A stretch of 64,000 nucleotides of DNA from Ectobius pallidus (GCA_964059195.1 CAXKWD010000001.1:160072532-160136531); one strand, 5' to 3'; shown: positions 47,816-62,892, counted from the first letter of the stretch. Numbers and translations: made by a program. Notes: generated by a model from the letters alone, not told the origin.

Positions 47816-49140
47816 CGCAAAGTTGATTACTAAGTTCTAATTAAACCTCGGGCTATGCAACTTCTCTCTTAAGGTGATATTTTCACCTAAACCAAACAAC
47901 CACGCCATAGGACAGACTTTTAACTTTTATCTGTTAATACCATAGAAAGATACCTTAATCAAAAACACAAATTCTGTATTCTAAGACCATAAATTTCAGT
48001 TACAAAAGTTTTTAATAATGAATTCAGGACTTAGTTTCAGGGTTCATCACGTTTTAATAGAAGGAACTCTTTAATAATGTGATGAGTTAAAGAGCTTAGT
48101 AGATATTCAAAACCAAGAATCTGTACCTAATGATTGCGAAAACACATAAAAAATAAACCATAATTCAGAGTCTGTGTTGGAAGAGGAAGACAACGAGATG
48201 GGTACTAAAATTTTAAACAGTGAGGTTTCAGATCTTAGCCTCGAACAATAAATTGTCATTATCTGTTTGAATCAAACGTATCTGAAACAATGTTGGTATA
48301 ACACTTATTTTAAAAATTTACAAATGTTGACTATAAACATTATAGCACCCCTGTTTAAAAATTGTAAGTTGGATTATGATTCGGAATATTCAATTATGTA
48401 CAGTTGAAATGAATATTCTGATATCTAACCCAACTTGTGGACGTTCTGAATTAATCAGTTTTGAATAATGAAGATTTGAGAGAATACGCTTAAATTTAAA
48501 GGTTCCTGACATTGTGATTGCACACTTAAAATAAAATTTTGTTGCTTCACTTGCTCAGTTAAAACAATAACAATTATTTAACTGATGCAAAACTAAACGT
48601 TCATACAAAACTAACATAAAGAAGATGGAAAAAAAAATCACCCTTTAAGCTGTATATTGCTTCTTAGAAAATTCTGTTTGGGGGTCACTAGAAGTGGAGT
48701 TTGACAGTGCTTTGTAGTTAAATTATTCCAATTAAAATACTGCAGTATTAGTCTGAAGGAAGCCAATTATGGAGATCAACTAAGTAGAACAAACAGGCGA
48801 AGGCAACACTTCCTTGAAGAATAATGATTGTAACTGGCTGATATTATTACCACGCATAAAATGAATTAAATTATGTTTCGGCGTAGTTTGCTCTCGAAAA
48901 AGGTAACAATCTGATTTATTTATATCTAAGTACAATGTTGCAGTCTAATTCAGACGTGTTTATACTCCTTTTAGCTGCGAGGCCATGTCAGGAGTTTGGA
49001 ATGTGTGTTTTATATTCCTTTTAGCTACACACGGTGTGTGAGGGCATACAGGATAACAGGGTATACAGTGTGTGTCTAGACAGTAGAGTAGGCCGTGGAA
49101 CTATTAATTGTCAATTATTTACATTAATAGTATACCGTAC
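47816..49140. other. non-coding stretch
   Basis: AT-rich with no gene recognised. Confidence 0.3.
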
Positions 49141-49367
49141 TTTATGGAGTAAATTTTAACTGATATACCTGTATATTTAAATAGATATGATACAGGATGA
49201 AATGGTGAGGATGATTCTTGGTATGTAAATATCCAATTCGGCGTTTGCCTTTACGACTGAGGAAATCATGAAAAAAACACACGTCAAATTGGTCGACCAC
49301 GGGGTTTGAATTTGGGACCTCCCGAATGCGAGTCCAAGACGTTACCATCTCGGCCACCTCGCTCGGT
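49141..49367 (-). repeat. tRNA-derived SINE, family A copy 2
   Basis: The minus-strand head reads GGTGGCCGAGATGGTAACG (A box) then GAGTCCAAG in complement and a B-box-like GGTCCCAAATTCAAACCCCG. The tRNA-unrelated body (AAACGCCGAATTGGATATTT) and tail TTTACTCCATAAAGTAC match copy 1 at 8862-9068. Confidence 0.85.
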
Positions 49368-49619
49368 ACAAACAAAATATTATATACGATCAAAACAGTC
49401 CTTTTTACAGGTAGTAGTGTTTTACATATACATAGATGTTGTACTAATATGGGATAATTAAAAAATAACATATCTTCTCTTATCTAATTTAATTCAGGTA
49501 TTTTAATGCGTAATTCTTGCATATTATTCCGGCATATGCTAGTGTCACTGCCTATACCTTTTAATAGGTTCACTTAACTGTAACATAGTTTTTCTACTTA
49601 TATTCTCAATATAGAATGG

Positions 49620-51350
49620 TCATCATATGCAAAACCATTTTCTAAGATAATCCAGATGACGGAATACTATACTATACATAATTTACAGATTTGCCCAGTA
49701 GTAACTTTCCAAGAAAAGTTAAGTAAAGTTTCTAGAAAGTACTGAGAGTACTTATAAACCAGCAGTCAGTATTTCAGCAACTATAACTACCTCTCTCAAG
49801 TTTTTTCCTCTGGGCTCACAGACCAGAAATTGAATCGAACATGGCTACGGCATTATAACACGACATGCTTTATCGAATGATATCGATTATCGAACCAAGT
49901 TTGTCGGCTGTTAGGTTTTTATAAATCTGAAGAAGGGATATGAAAGAGTATGTAAGATGAAAAGAAGAGAAGAAAGAAGAGAGGAAAACAGTAATCTCAG
50001 TATAACCCTTCCTTAAGAACACGGAATAAGGGAGGACAAAAAATAAAAGTGGTAAGGAACTCATATGCGACCCTACCACATATTACATGCGCTTGGATAG
50101 GTAAGAATAAGGGCATCATTTCGGGCGAAACTTTTCGTTTTAGACGCTCCAGGGAACACGGTGTGAAGATTTAATACATCCACACAGGTATGAAGGTGAG
50201 ATTTGTGCGGTAGTAAAGTGACTATACTGCTTCTAAAATACACGAGACAAAATATATGCATAACCTCAACTTTTAGAACAATAAAACATGCTCGAATACA
50301 ACTGTAGCATCAAGAAATTCTTCCATCTTCTTTCTAAGGAGGTTTTGGTGCTTTTTGTTTAGTTTTCCTCAGCTTTAAGAGCTTGAAACATATTTCTTGT
50401 GCAATGTTCCAATCCTTGGCTACAAAACGTGGGTTGTGCCTTCATATAACAATGCTCTCAAGATCTTGTTATTCCACGAAAGTAGAAAAGAATGCACATT
50501 CAAACAGAATGCAACTGAACCTATCATACTTACGTGGAATCCTATGAAGATAATAGGCCTAATAAGTCTCATATCTTTACATAAGACTTCAGGTTATTTT
50601 CAATAACCTCAGAAGTTGTATATATTACCTAGACAACCATAACAAACGTTTTATTCCACAATGTTGACAAAAATTAACCTGTTTTTGGTAGCCCTAAGTA
50701 ATTCACAGTAGAGAGTTCTAGCATCCTATAGTCCTTTCACATTCGCCAGAGGTTTCAAGGCCAAACGTAGCACGCCTATGATACCCCCACTTACCGTGCT
50801 CATATGACATCATACCCCTCCAATGCCAGTCACATGACAAGCCAGTAGGGAGTTCCCCCTTGGTGTCGTATGAGTGTGTGCGACAGCGCAGCTCCTCTGC
50901 GCAAAGGGGAATACTGTTGACTGCTGATCAGTGGGGGCATATTAGACGTGAGAAGTTGTGGCCTTGAAACCTCTGGCGAATGTGAAAGCACTATAGGATT
51001 AGTTTGTAAGGGACCTTATGGAAGGATATGTTGAATTTATAGTTTATTCACTATTATCTTTTCATGAGCTACTCAAAATATTTCGATAATGCACGTCGTT
51101 TTATAATTCCGTGTCATGTTCGATTCAATTTCCGATCTGCGAGCACAGAAGACAAGAACTTGAGGGAGGTGGTTATAGTAGAAATACTAAATAACTGCTG
51201 ATTTGTATCTAAAGTACTTATTGTACTTTCTAGAAACTTTACTTCACAGGTTTCTTGGAAAGTAGGCTAACTACAAGGAAAATCTGTAAAACATTTATGG
51301 TATAGTATTCTAACATCTGGTTTCTTAGCAAAATGTTTTGCATTGAGATA
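49620..51350. repeat. long inverted repeat with arms of about 270 bp
   Basis: The left arm (49620-49895) matches the reverse complement of the right arm (51075-51350) over nearly its whole length, with substitutions and small gaps. Shared blocks include AGTAAAGTTTCTAGAAAGTA, AACTATAAC-ACCTC and GAAATTGAATCGAACATG. About 1.2 kb lies between the arms and includes a MITE at 50723-50999. No transposase is visible. It may be a fold-back transposon or two oppositely oriented copies of one repeat. Confidence 0.8.
50723..50999. mobile_element. MITE with 41-bp terminal inverted repeats
   Basis: The ends begin ATCCTATAGT and share CTTTCACATTCGCCAGAGG and TTTCAAGGCCA with one mismatch in the first 41 bases. 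Similarity continues inward (TACCCCCACT against its complement), so the element is largely palindromic. Length is 277 bp and GC content is higher than around it. A clear target duplication is not seen. Confidence 0.85.
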
Positions 51351-52844
51351 ACTTTAGTGAAGTAAGCCATGGCACTACCATAGCCTACGCCCGCGTTTCG
51401 TTGTTAAGAGTTATAGTCAAAGTAATGAGCATTATTATTGCTTTAATTTTACTATCACAACTTAACTAGGTACAGGTAAAAATAAATAACTATATCAGCG
51501 GATACTAAAATAATATATTTTAAAATGTTGATGGATGTCTTAAGGTTATCTCACTTTTGGAATTATCACAGTTAAAATCACACACACACACACACATATA
51601 TAATTAAATCAATTCATAGTTTGTTAATAGTTTCAAAATTACTTATATTTAATGTGTTATTCTTTTGCAAAATTTCAAGTTACCATATATGTTTTCTATA
51701 TACTTCACTTCTTGTGCCACTTATTCAGTACCGCTAGTGACACTGGTTGTTAAAAAGCTATTTTAAATAAATTAATTAAAAAAACAAAACTTTGATAGCC
51801 TATGTGACTAAATATTTTTTTACCGAAACAATGAATCTTGAGAGTTTATAGCCGTAGTAATGTAAAATGAAACCAAGAAGAAAACAGGCGATTTCATAAC
51901 TATAGGCCTAATTCATACAATTTTTTAAAAGAATAAGTGAAAAGAAAGGTGGTTTTTAATATAAGAATAATCATTTGATGGTTTAAAGACCATATTCGCT
52001 GCAATCGCTAAAAGAAAGTTTAAGCAAAATTACCATATATATTAAGAGAAATTCGTAGAAATGCTTCTCGTCACAGTAGAAGGCACCAGCAACGCAATTT
52101 TGATAAATCAGAAGTAGAATCGGTAAAAATATACACTACACAACTTAGAGAACAGTGAGGAAGTTTCCATTTAATTTTATTAAGAATTCTTTAAGGTGTG
52201 CTAATGCGTAATAGAAATCTTATCAAAAACTTTTCAGGCACAGCATGCTCGTTACAAAGAATACACATAACCATAAGGACACAAAATAGCATATTCTTAA
52301 CGATACGCTTTAAAACATAAATGTTATCTAAACAATTACCAAAAGATTCAAATGTTGAAGTTAAACTGAAAATTAAAAGTAAAGAAGTCTTCTACCATTT
52401 GTAGGAATTTTCTTCTTTTATTTCCAGTTTCTTTCCTGCAAAACAAAAGACGCTGATTCAATTCTTTTCCCCGTTCTTATTTCTTATCTTCTGAGAACTG
52501 CAAGAATAAGAGGGTACTGTTATACGATTTTTTTAAATCGCTCCACCGCCCCCGTCGCGTCGTCTTTGCTTTTCCAGGAATGTACAAGAGGTTGAAGTGC
52601 TCCAGAAAGTCACTTCTAGCTTTCCATCATTCTAAAGTATCTGTAGTCACGAAACAGTTGCCTTCATCCTAATGCGATTTACTACAGGTATTTCTCCAAA
52701 ATATAGGCTACGCTCAATTCTTAGGAATGTATAACATGTTACTAGTTGAAGTCGTTTTGAACACTTGAAAGTAAACTGAACATAATTAAAATTAAAGTCT
52801 GTCATGAAATCCCTCTTAGTTTTACGTCCCCCGTACATTTACGC
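51351..52844. other. non-coding stretch with a CA microsatellite
   Basis: A (CA)n(TA)n run lies at about 51579-51602. No gene is recognised. Confidence 0.35.
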
Positions 52845-53212
52845 AGCTCACGCCGCCTTGGTCTTACAGGACCGCGACCCTTCGGGGGAGTTTCTATGGA
52901 TCACGTAATAGTTTTTGCCAGAGAAGGTCATGCAGGGCCTTCCCGGGTGAGTGATCAGCCCAATGTCGGGGCCACCTCCGATACAACACAAACACATAAG
53001 GACACATTACAAGGCGAGGATGAATGAAAGTGATAATGACGCCCATGTGATATTCGGGCACCAGGAGGGCCTAAAGTTTCTCGACATTCATTTCACATGT
53101 GAGGAAAAATCCGGAAAAAACCCACATAGAAAACTTGTCCAGACCAGGAATCGAACGCAGGCCTGCTACACGAGGAGAGCGAATGCATGCAATACACCTC
53201 AGCGGTTGACCA
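52845..53212 (-). repeat. tRNA-derived SINE, family C
   Basis: On the minus strand the head reads GGTCAACCGCTGAGGTGTAT (A-box part) and GCGTTCGATTCCTGGTC (B box). A GC-rich body of about 300 bp follows, with CCCGGGAAGGCCCTGCATGA and CTGTAAGACCAAGGCGGCG near its end. The length of about 370 bp is typical of insect SINEs. A fragment similar to its end may lie at about 58400-58435. Confidence 0.75.
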
Positions 53213-55540
53213 TTGCAGTATTTAAAAATCTTATTATTCTTCCCCTTATTGTACCCACTATTGAATAGTCATCTCATGAACCATAAATTTGTCCAAGTTC
53301 CCTTAGGCTTAGCGCATGATTCACATCAGTAGCTTCCAGTTTTCATTAAAAAAACGAAATGTTTTCATGGACTACATGCGACAAACATTAAATGTGAATG
53401 CGCATGGCTGGGTGATTTGACCATTGTTTAAGTGGTCACATGTTCGAGTCTTTATAAAAAAAAAAAAAACTTTAAATTTATATAACATGTTATAAAGTGT
53501 ATGCGCATGTGTGTGTGTGTTCGTTAGAAATGAAACATCACAACCAATCACTGTGAACAGTATGTGAAAGAGAGCTTCTGATGTTTTCCGAAAGCTGTTA
53601 AACTCCTGCCTTGGCTGATGTTTTGTGTTAAAGTCTGCGACTTTTCACTAAGTAATGCCCGAAACGTTTTTTTCACAGCTGTCTTGATTCGCCTAAATTA
53701 TAATCCACTATTCTCTTTTGCAAATTGAACTCTAAAACTCTAAAACTTCTAAACCCACAATCAGACGATTTTAAATCACCATCTCCCGAATTGAGGTCGT
53801 CTTATATTCACCTTGGCCAAACCGCTCACCAAAGAACACAAAATAATATTGTACTAATAGGCTATATTTTAGTATTAAAAGTATAAACACACTGATTTGA
53901 AATTTTTATGTGACCGTATTCCCCTTTATAAAATTATATTGTAAAGCAATAATCAGTAGATTACATATGAAATTAATTCATATTCACCTTGTTACTAATC
54001 AGTTTATTAGGTCGCCCACTCTTGAAAAAGTCAGAAATTCAAATCCAACTGAACTAAAACTACAATAACTGTAACTACATTGTACTGTAACTACAATAAC
54101 TACATTCCCGTTAATAGGACTCCGAGGAATTTGCCAATAACATACTTCAAATACTACGAAAATACGAAGTGTGGAGTTACAGAGGTCAACAGCCACGAGG
54201 AATAAACACACAACCATAAGTGCATTAAGGATGTAAGTACATTTTATCTCATAAGATAGTGAATGTGTGAAGGGGCTCAATATATTTTGGTTTTACATTT
54301 TAAAGACTGATGCTATAAATACTGCGGTATTGGTTTTTAGACAATTCTTCATTTTAAGTGTACCCACCAACTGTATCTTATAATTGTTTATAGTTCTTTT
54401 ATATAAGTATTTTCAAATGTTATATGACAATTCCTGTAAAATAGGATTTTATGCATAGGCCTGGATAAAACAATTTGCTGGTTAAGCCTCAGATTAGGCT
54501 GTTATTCACATTATAACTTACATGTTAATATAAAGACTACATCATATACTGGTAAATGTTATTGGTAACATTCCCTGGGCATCCTACGCTGTATTGAGGG
54601 CTTAAGGTGGACAAACACAAAATCAACTACTCCCTCGTTGGACAAAATGACGTTTATTAATACAATATATGTAGTTATTTAAACTAAGAAATATTCTGGA
54701 AGCAACTAGTTAAAAAGGCAACACAGGTTAAGTCATAGTCTATGACTCCTCTGATTGAAGTACGTAATGTCAAAGATGTGTTTAAAAATAATTATTTTAT
54801 CTAGTATACACATTAACCTATTGACAAAATGAAAGAAATGAATCTTGCTAACGACACTTTTAACAGAGGACTTTTCTCGTTGGTAACTGATATGAGGTGT
54901 GTTTGAAATTTCAATTATATTTAGCTACTGTTGTCGAATCATGAGAACGTCACCGCGGTCTGAGGGGGAAATTATGGTTTGTCGATATTCATTTAGTCTT
55001 GCATCTACAGTCCGACTATAGTAAAAAAGAAACCTGAAGAAAATAAAAACCAATATATCAGCCTCACGCTTAGATCATACGACGTTATAAAATAACATTC
55101 AGTATTGGACAATGAACTTCCGTAACATAACTGCAATAACATTTAGTTGTTTCAGCACTAGTGTATTTTGTAGTGTGACAATAAAAAACATAAAACTATT
55201 CACAATAAAACGCAGGAAATAATAGCGATTGAAGAGCAATGGCCGTACACATTTTCCATTCTGTCTTTCAGTAGGTGACTTAATGCATAAGAAAATTCCT
55301 CAAAGGACTTTATCGTGCTAGGTCATCTCTATTTACATTGCGAAATAACCCCTTATGACCCCCTTAGGGATTGGATTTGGAAAATGCTGAAATATGTGTT
55401 TCAATATTTCTGTATTTATGCTAAGTTTTAAGAAAATCCAACCAAAAGTATATTGTTTCCAAATTATACCCTTATTATATCCCTTAGGATTGATTTTTAA
55501 AAAAGTATATATAATTATAAATAACATAAATAAATATAAA
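53213..55540. other. non-coding stretch
   Basis: No gene is recognised. A block at about 54780-54890 resembles 55990-56115 (CTATTGACAAA, CTTG, TTGGTAACTGA in the same order), so old direct copies may flank the SINE at 55569. A weak tRNA-like stretch lies at 53405-53450. Confidence 0.3.
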
Positions 55541-55869
55541 GATATATATATATATATATATATATATAGGGGGTACGCCGTAGCGTAGTGGTTGAGGCGC
55601 TGCGCTACAAACCGGAAGGTCGCGGGTTCGATTCCCGATGAGGTCGTTGGAGTTTTTCAATTGGCCTAATCCTTCTGGTGGCACTATGGCCCTGGGGTCG
55701 ACTCAGCCTCTAACAGAAATGAGTACCAGGAGCATTCCTGGGGGTAAAGGCGGCCGGTGCGTAAGGCTGACCACCTTACCACCTTCACGTGCCGAATGTC
55801 CAAAATCTGGGAGCCTCAACCTCCTGGAACCCTCTGGGCCTCCATGGCCTGTATAGGGATCGCTTTACC

Positions 55870-55918
<49 letters not shown>
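55541..55918 (+). repeat. tRNA-derived SINE, family D, between TA microsatellites
   Basis: The SINE (55569-55874) has a well-preserved head: GTAGCGTAGTGGTTGAGGCG (A box) and GGTCGCGGGTTCGATTCCCG (B box) at tRNA spacing. A GC-rich body follows, with GGCGGCCGGTGCGTAAGGCT and an end AGGGATCGCTTTACC. (TA)n runs lie directly on both sides (55541-55568 and 55876-55918), so it either inserted into a TA repeat or carries one as its tail. The intact boxes suggest a relatively young copy. Confidence 0.85.
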
Positions 55919-58104
<2,186 letters not shown>

Positions 58105-58255
58105 TTTTAAGCCGCAGGATTCAGGGAGGTAAAAAGACTTTCGAAAATACAATAATCGAAAAGGTAAATATTTAAGTTATAAAATAAGATTAAGTTGAAA
58201 AATTATACAGTGTACAGAACAACAAACAATGAAATCTGAAGGCTTATTTTCACAA

Positions 58256-58291
<36 letters not shown>

Positions 58292-59161
58292 TGGGGAGTA
58301 CCCGACTGTAAGTGGGGTTTCTTTTGTCTTTTTCTCGTTATTTGAAAGGGTTACGTCAACATTTTGAAGAACTATAATTTCTAGCAGGTTATGGCTTTTG
58401 TCACGGTCCTGTAAGGCGTGGGCCACATCAAGTCCCTACAACGGAAGAGGTTAAACATAGAGAAAGAAAGAAAGGTTATGATTTTTAATTGTTGTATTGC
58501 CGACGGTGTCAATGATAATGAAAGAACTTTATTAATATAACTAATATAACATTTAGCATATAATATTCAATTCTGCTTGTAGAAAATCGAGAAGACCAGG
58601 TAAAGAAAAATAAATAGCGAAGCTTTAAAAACTAGTGATAGAAGAAAAGAATAACGCAGTCAACAATGTACCAACAATGTAGCCTACCGAATCAAAATCC
58701 TGGTAGGGCTTGATAAGGTTTTCTTGATGCACAATTGGCCAGTTCTTTTCGCTTAAATGGAAGGCGTTGTATCTATGTATGTATCGTGTATCAGCGCGTA
58801 TGATAGGTTAAAAGAACAAAATAAAAATAATCTACTAACATTTAATATAATGTAATTCAACTCTCTACCTATTTGAACAATTTTATGCTACTGTCGCTTA
58901 GGGTAAAAGAGTGCTGTTTTAGCCTTTCAACTCGCTTGGGTGTTGAGCTTGAGTGACAAAATAATAAGCTAATTTCAACTGGCGTTTGTGCGTACCTGTA
59001 ATATAAATAAAATAAATAAATAAGCCCGTCACAATCCCTTATAGGGCAAGGGCCTCCTACCATGGTAGGGCTGGCTCTGTTTTACTCTCCCAAGGTGAGC
59101 TATTTCCTTGGAGAGTTGGGTTTTTGCCTCCTGGTGGGTTAAGACCTATATATTAACAACA
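58292..59161. other. non-coding stretch
   Basis: No gene is recognised. AATAAATAAATAA near 59003-59020 may be a retroelement tail. Confidence 0.3.
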
Positions 59162-59162
59162 C

Positions 59163-59389
59163 TTTCCTAGGACACTGTTTTCCTAATGAATTAAATGCTC
59201 TATCATTTGTTTTCAGTTCACTTTTTCTGTGACCTATCCTGAACATCTCGTTTCTGCCTCCTCCCTGAACTCTTCTTCCTTTCCTAGATCACTGTTTTCC
59301 TAATGATTTAAATGTTTTATCACTTGTTTCCAGTACACTCTTTCTTTGGCCTGTCTTGTCCATCTCATTCCTAACTCCTCCCTGAATTC
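59163..59389. repeat. two-copy tandem repeat of 117 bp in a LINE tail
   Basis: Copies start at 59163 and 59280, both with TTTCCTAG, then CACTGTTTTCCTAATGA, then TATCA-TTGTTT-CAGT and CTCCTCCCTGAA. They differ at roughly one base in six. On the minus strand the repeat covers the last codons and 3' flank of the LINE relic, so the end of its coding region is duplicated. Confidence 0.85.
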
Positions 59390-59515
59390 GTCCTCCCATC
59401 TGCGTCGAGGTCTGCCTCTGCTTCTTTTACCCTTCCTCTGGTCCCAAACAGTTGTTGCATACGCCCATCTTTCTGATTCATTCTGATGACGTGACCTCCC
59501 CAATTCCATTTGGTT
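59300..59515 (-). pseudogene. C-terminal tail of a LINE polymerase
   Basis: Minus-strand frames give WGGHVIRMNQKDGR and, after a one-base shift, KGKRSRGRPRRRWEDEF, ending in WTRQAKERVYWKQVIKHL. This is the standard ending of arthropod non-LTR polymerases (GHV-RM, then KRSRGRP-x-RRW-D, then A-x-x-R-x-W). The only visible break is the frameshift between the two parts. The catalytic core is absent here. Confidence 0.88.
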
Positions 59516-60187
59516 TTTCTTACAACAATCGCTGTAATATGCAAACGATAAATGTAAGCAAGTCTACAATAATACAGCAATGCATTGTTACATCATAGGA
59601 AAACTGATCTAATGCATTGGAATCTAATGCGCCATCGATTCTATGCCAATTTTGAACGCTTCAAACGAAAAAAAAGTGCGTATTAGATTCGCGTAAATAT
59701 AGAAAATTTAATTTGTTACTTTTTCGTCCAGATTCTGCTGTAGTCCTAGCAAAGGCAGTTAATTAATATACATAGAACTGTATTACGTTTGTTACTGCGA
59801 AGTTACTTTAAATCCCTTTTTCGTTTATATTTAGAAAATGCAGGTTCATTTAAGAAGAAATGAAGCGGGATATATTTACTGCGTTTTGTAAGCACTGTAA
59901 CAACACTCAACATTTACACGGGACAATGAAAGAGTTAATTAATACACCCATTACTCTGAAGCTGAATATCATGCTCAAGGGCTGAGCATATGCAAAGTAT
60001 GTAGGCGGGAACGAAAAGATTGTGTAGGTTGAAACGAACAGAGATGCTTAACTATTACAAGTGACTAAGAGTGCAGTTGCGAAATGAAACCAACTTATTT
60101 TAGTTTCCTTTTAGTTCAGTTTATATTTTCGTCTTGCAACATTCAATCTTATTTTCTGGATTCCATGACACAGCTTCTGAAACTAAA
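59516..60187. other. non-coding stretch
   Basis: No gene is recognised. AATCTAATGCGC and GCGTATTAGATT near 59622 and 59676 are inverted copies and could pair. Confidence 0.3.
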
Positions 60188-60320
60188 CTAAACTCCGTGG
60201 CGCTACATCCCTGGAGGGACTTGGCCTACCACCCGACCGCTGTGTCATCTCCCGTAGGCAGATGGCAGGATTGGGGGGCATGTGGTCAGCATGCACCTCA
60301 GATTAAAACTTGGATTTGTG
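60188..60320 (+). repeat. probable SINE fragment
   Basis: A GC-rich block beginning AACTCCGTGGCGCTACATCC with GGAGGGACTTGGCCTACCAC and CCGCTGTGTCATC is unlike its AT-rich surroundings. It recalls repetitive insect sequences I have seen described as SINE-like. No A or B box is clear. Confidence 0.35.
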
Positions 60321-60510
60321 TTATATGAAAAAAGAAAAAAGATGAACCATGAACATTCGTCGCATTGATATAGCTCGATGCAGTTTAGGCTATAAACTAT
60401 ACTCATTCATTCTGCCGTTTGTCTATTACTATTGCCTGCAGTGGTAAGGCGTAGGGCCTGCAAATGGAGATTTCTATTAACTAGGTGTATTTTGTTACGC
60501 TTATTTTCCG

Positions 60511-60760
60511 AGATAGAGAGAGAGCAGATTGAGCCCATCGCCTCACAACCCCTCCCTCCTGGAACTAAGATATTACTTGGATGAAAGGGCCGAGGAATTT
60601 TGTCGAGAAGCTCTAATTTAGGTTTGGAGTTCTTTTACGTGTCTCAAATCTACGTCATGGTCCCCCAGCTTAAAGTCTCTCCCGGAGGACTCTGTACCCT
60701 GAAAAATCCATCGACCGCGGCCGGGTTTGATCCCGCGACCTTCGGATCTAGAGGTCATAC
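60511..60760 (-). repeat. tRNA-derived SINE, family B copy 2
   Basis: On the minus strand it reads GAAGGTCGCGGGATCAAACC, then GGAGTCCTCCGGGAGAGAC, AACCTAAATTAGAG, GGCCCTTTCATCCAAG and GTTGTGAGGCGATGGGC. It matches copy 1 at 43481-43715 block for block. GAGAGAGAGAG at its far end looks like a simple tail. Confidence 0.8.
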
Positions 60761-62241
60761 ACTTTCTTAAATTTAATCCTTTGCATTATACAGTTACCAA
60801 GAATTCGAAAGTCCTATAACTTATTTTTGTTAATGCATATAGATGGTAGCGAAGTATGAATTGATTTTCCTCTATTAAACAAGGAAGAAACCAAGATTTA
60901 ATCGAAGTTGAAGTATGACTAACAAATCAGATCACTTTCTGATAGCCAAACCTAACGAGAAATTAATACCACTTTAAGTCAGTTCTTTTGTCAAAAGGAA
61001 AGGAAAGGAAAGTTGCGTATAATTGCGTATAATATCTTTCCGGCCACATTTAGAACAGATCCGAAAGGAAGAATGTATTTATTCTTACAAGTTACATTTT
61101 TTAAACATAATTTTATTTGTGGATTGAGGAGATATACTTTTCATTTAATGTTAAATGAATAAGTTCTGGAAGCAAAATTAATACAGATGACAGGCGTTTG
61201 TTGGAAAGGCTTGGATTTTATAATAAAAATTTTAGGTTAAATTTGAATGGCTAACCTGTAGCACATGAGAATTTAATTTTGTTGCATTAAGGAAAGGCGT
61301 GATGATGAAATAACTTAACTCTTCCAAGCACAGAAAAATTGTACGAAAATTTTCGCTAAATGCGTATAGAAACATTTCTTTTTTTAGTAAAATAAGGCAT
61401 AATTAATATCAGAAACAGTTTTTATTACAAAAATTCCTAAATGTTGCCAGCAAATGAAACTACAATGTACCACTTTGCCCAAATCAATTTTCTATTTTTA
61501 GTGACTTATTAAACAACTTTACCTGAATTTTTAACTCTGAACGAGGAAAAGTGAGGAATTAGGCCTATTGTAAAATTTTACGTAAAGATTTAAGTTATAA
61601 TTATAGAAACCAAAATATCCTAATATTTTTGCTATGAGAAATATAAGCATACAATGAAAACAGGTGTTTGAAAATAAAATTACATTAAAATGAATTAGGT
61701 TTCAAGAATTGTACAGGATTCATCAAGTTTCATGCATAGGCCTACGTCTTGTTAACCTCACACGGGAATAAAATAAAATATAGCTAAGCTAATTTTCTCA
61801 ATTAAATTCAGTTATTACTATATATGGAATACAACTCTATAGTGCTTATGCTCAGTAAATGAAGTGTCCAATTATTCACTAATTACGGCGTGTACTTGTG
61901 TTTGATGAAGCATACACAATCCGAGGCTTGCAATTTGCGGCTATATAATGTTTACTTTCCATGCGTATGTCTCTTCTAACACACGCCAATTAGCGCGAGT
62001 AAAAATGTTTATTTTATATGCAACAGGTTATTAAATAAAAACTCAATTCATAGCATAAATTGTGTGGGTACATTGCCAGTTACTTCTTAAGCTCTCCTAA
62101 GTTTATTTTGAAAATTATAAGATATATATCGCAATGACAGATCAGAAGGGAGAAACAGAACAACATCTGCGAGGAATTTTACCAAACTGAATCCATGACG
62201 ACACACGCCTGGAGAAACTCTGATCAAGAAATGAGACATGG
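60761..62241. other. non-coding stretch
   Basis: AT-rich with no gene recognised. AAAGGAAAGGAAAGGAAAG lies at about 60994. Confidence 0.3.
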
Positions 62242-62892
62242 TACGATGGAGAATCAAATGAAAACTGCAATTAATTTTGCCCACTATTTTACTGCAGGAA
62301 GAATGTTTTCTTGTACATTATTTTTCTACTTAGTCCCCTCCTAGTTCAACGCAAGCCATCGGATAGGAAGTGCTTCAATACCGTGTGAGAAAAAAATATT
62401 TTACTTGACGCTGTAGACCCTCGTGCACCGCCGAATGGACGTCTTCTTCAGACTTGAATTTCTGGCCTGCAAGGTGATCCTTTAATGAACCAAAGATGTG
62501 GTAATCTAAAGGTCCCAAATCTGGCGATTATGGCGGATGTCGACGGTTTTCATTGTTGCACGAGGAGCATGAGGACGGGCGTTATCATGTTGAAGCAAAA
62601 CACCTGCACTCAGCAATCTTCTTCGCTTTGGCACTATCGGATTTCCACATCTTTGGCCCATTAAAGGAGCACCTTGAAAGGCAGAAGTTCAAGTCTGATG
62701 AAGACGTCCAATCGGCGGTGCACGAGTGGCTACAACGTCAACCAAAATAATTTTTCTCACTCGGTATCGAATCACTTCCTATACGATGGCTTAAGTGTGT
62801 TAAGTAGAAACATAATGTACAAGCAAACATTCTTCCTGCAGTAAAATAGTGGGAAAAAATTAATTGCGGTTTTCATTTGATTCTCCCTCGTA
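62242..62892. mobile_element. second palindromic mariner derivative
   Basis: The element 62244-62890 begins CGATGGAGAATCAAATG and ends in the near reverse complement CATTTGATTCTCCCTCG, with TA on both sides. The right arm encodes LSDFHIFGPLKEHLERQKF and then FKSDEDVQSAVHEWLQRQPK, the C-terminal part of a mariner transposase. The left arm encodes the matching piece on the minus strand (SPDLGPLDYHIFGSLKDHL, AVHEGLQRQ). The arms meet near 62540. The N-terminal helix-turn-helix part is missing and a stop follows QPK. Its transposase sequence differs clearly from that of the element at 40655, so the two palindromes arose separately. Confidence 0.88.

Noticed and set aside
53405..53465. tRNA-like stretch with GTTCGAGTC followed by poly(A)
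   Set aside because: No convincing A box or clover-leaf; too short to call a SINE.
53999..54280. Minus-strand frame containing a signal-peptide-like stretch (MVVCLFLVAVDLCNS)
   Set aside because: Tempting as a first exon of the Ig gene, but no donor site was convincing and low-complexity AT-rich sequence easily gives hydrophobic runs.
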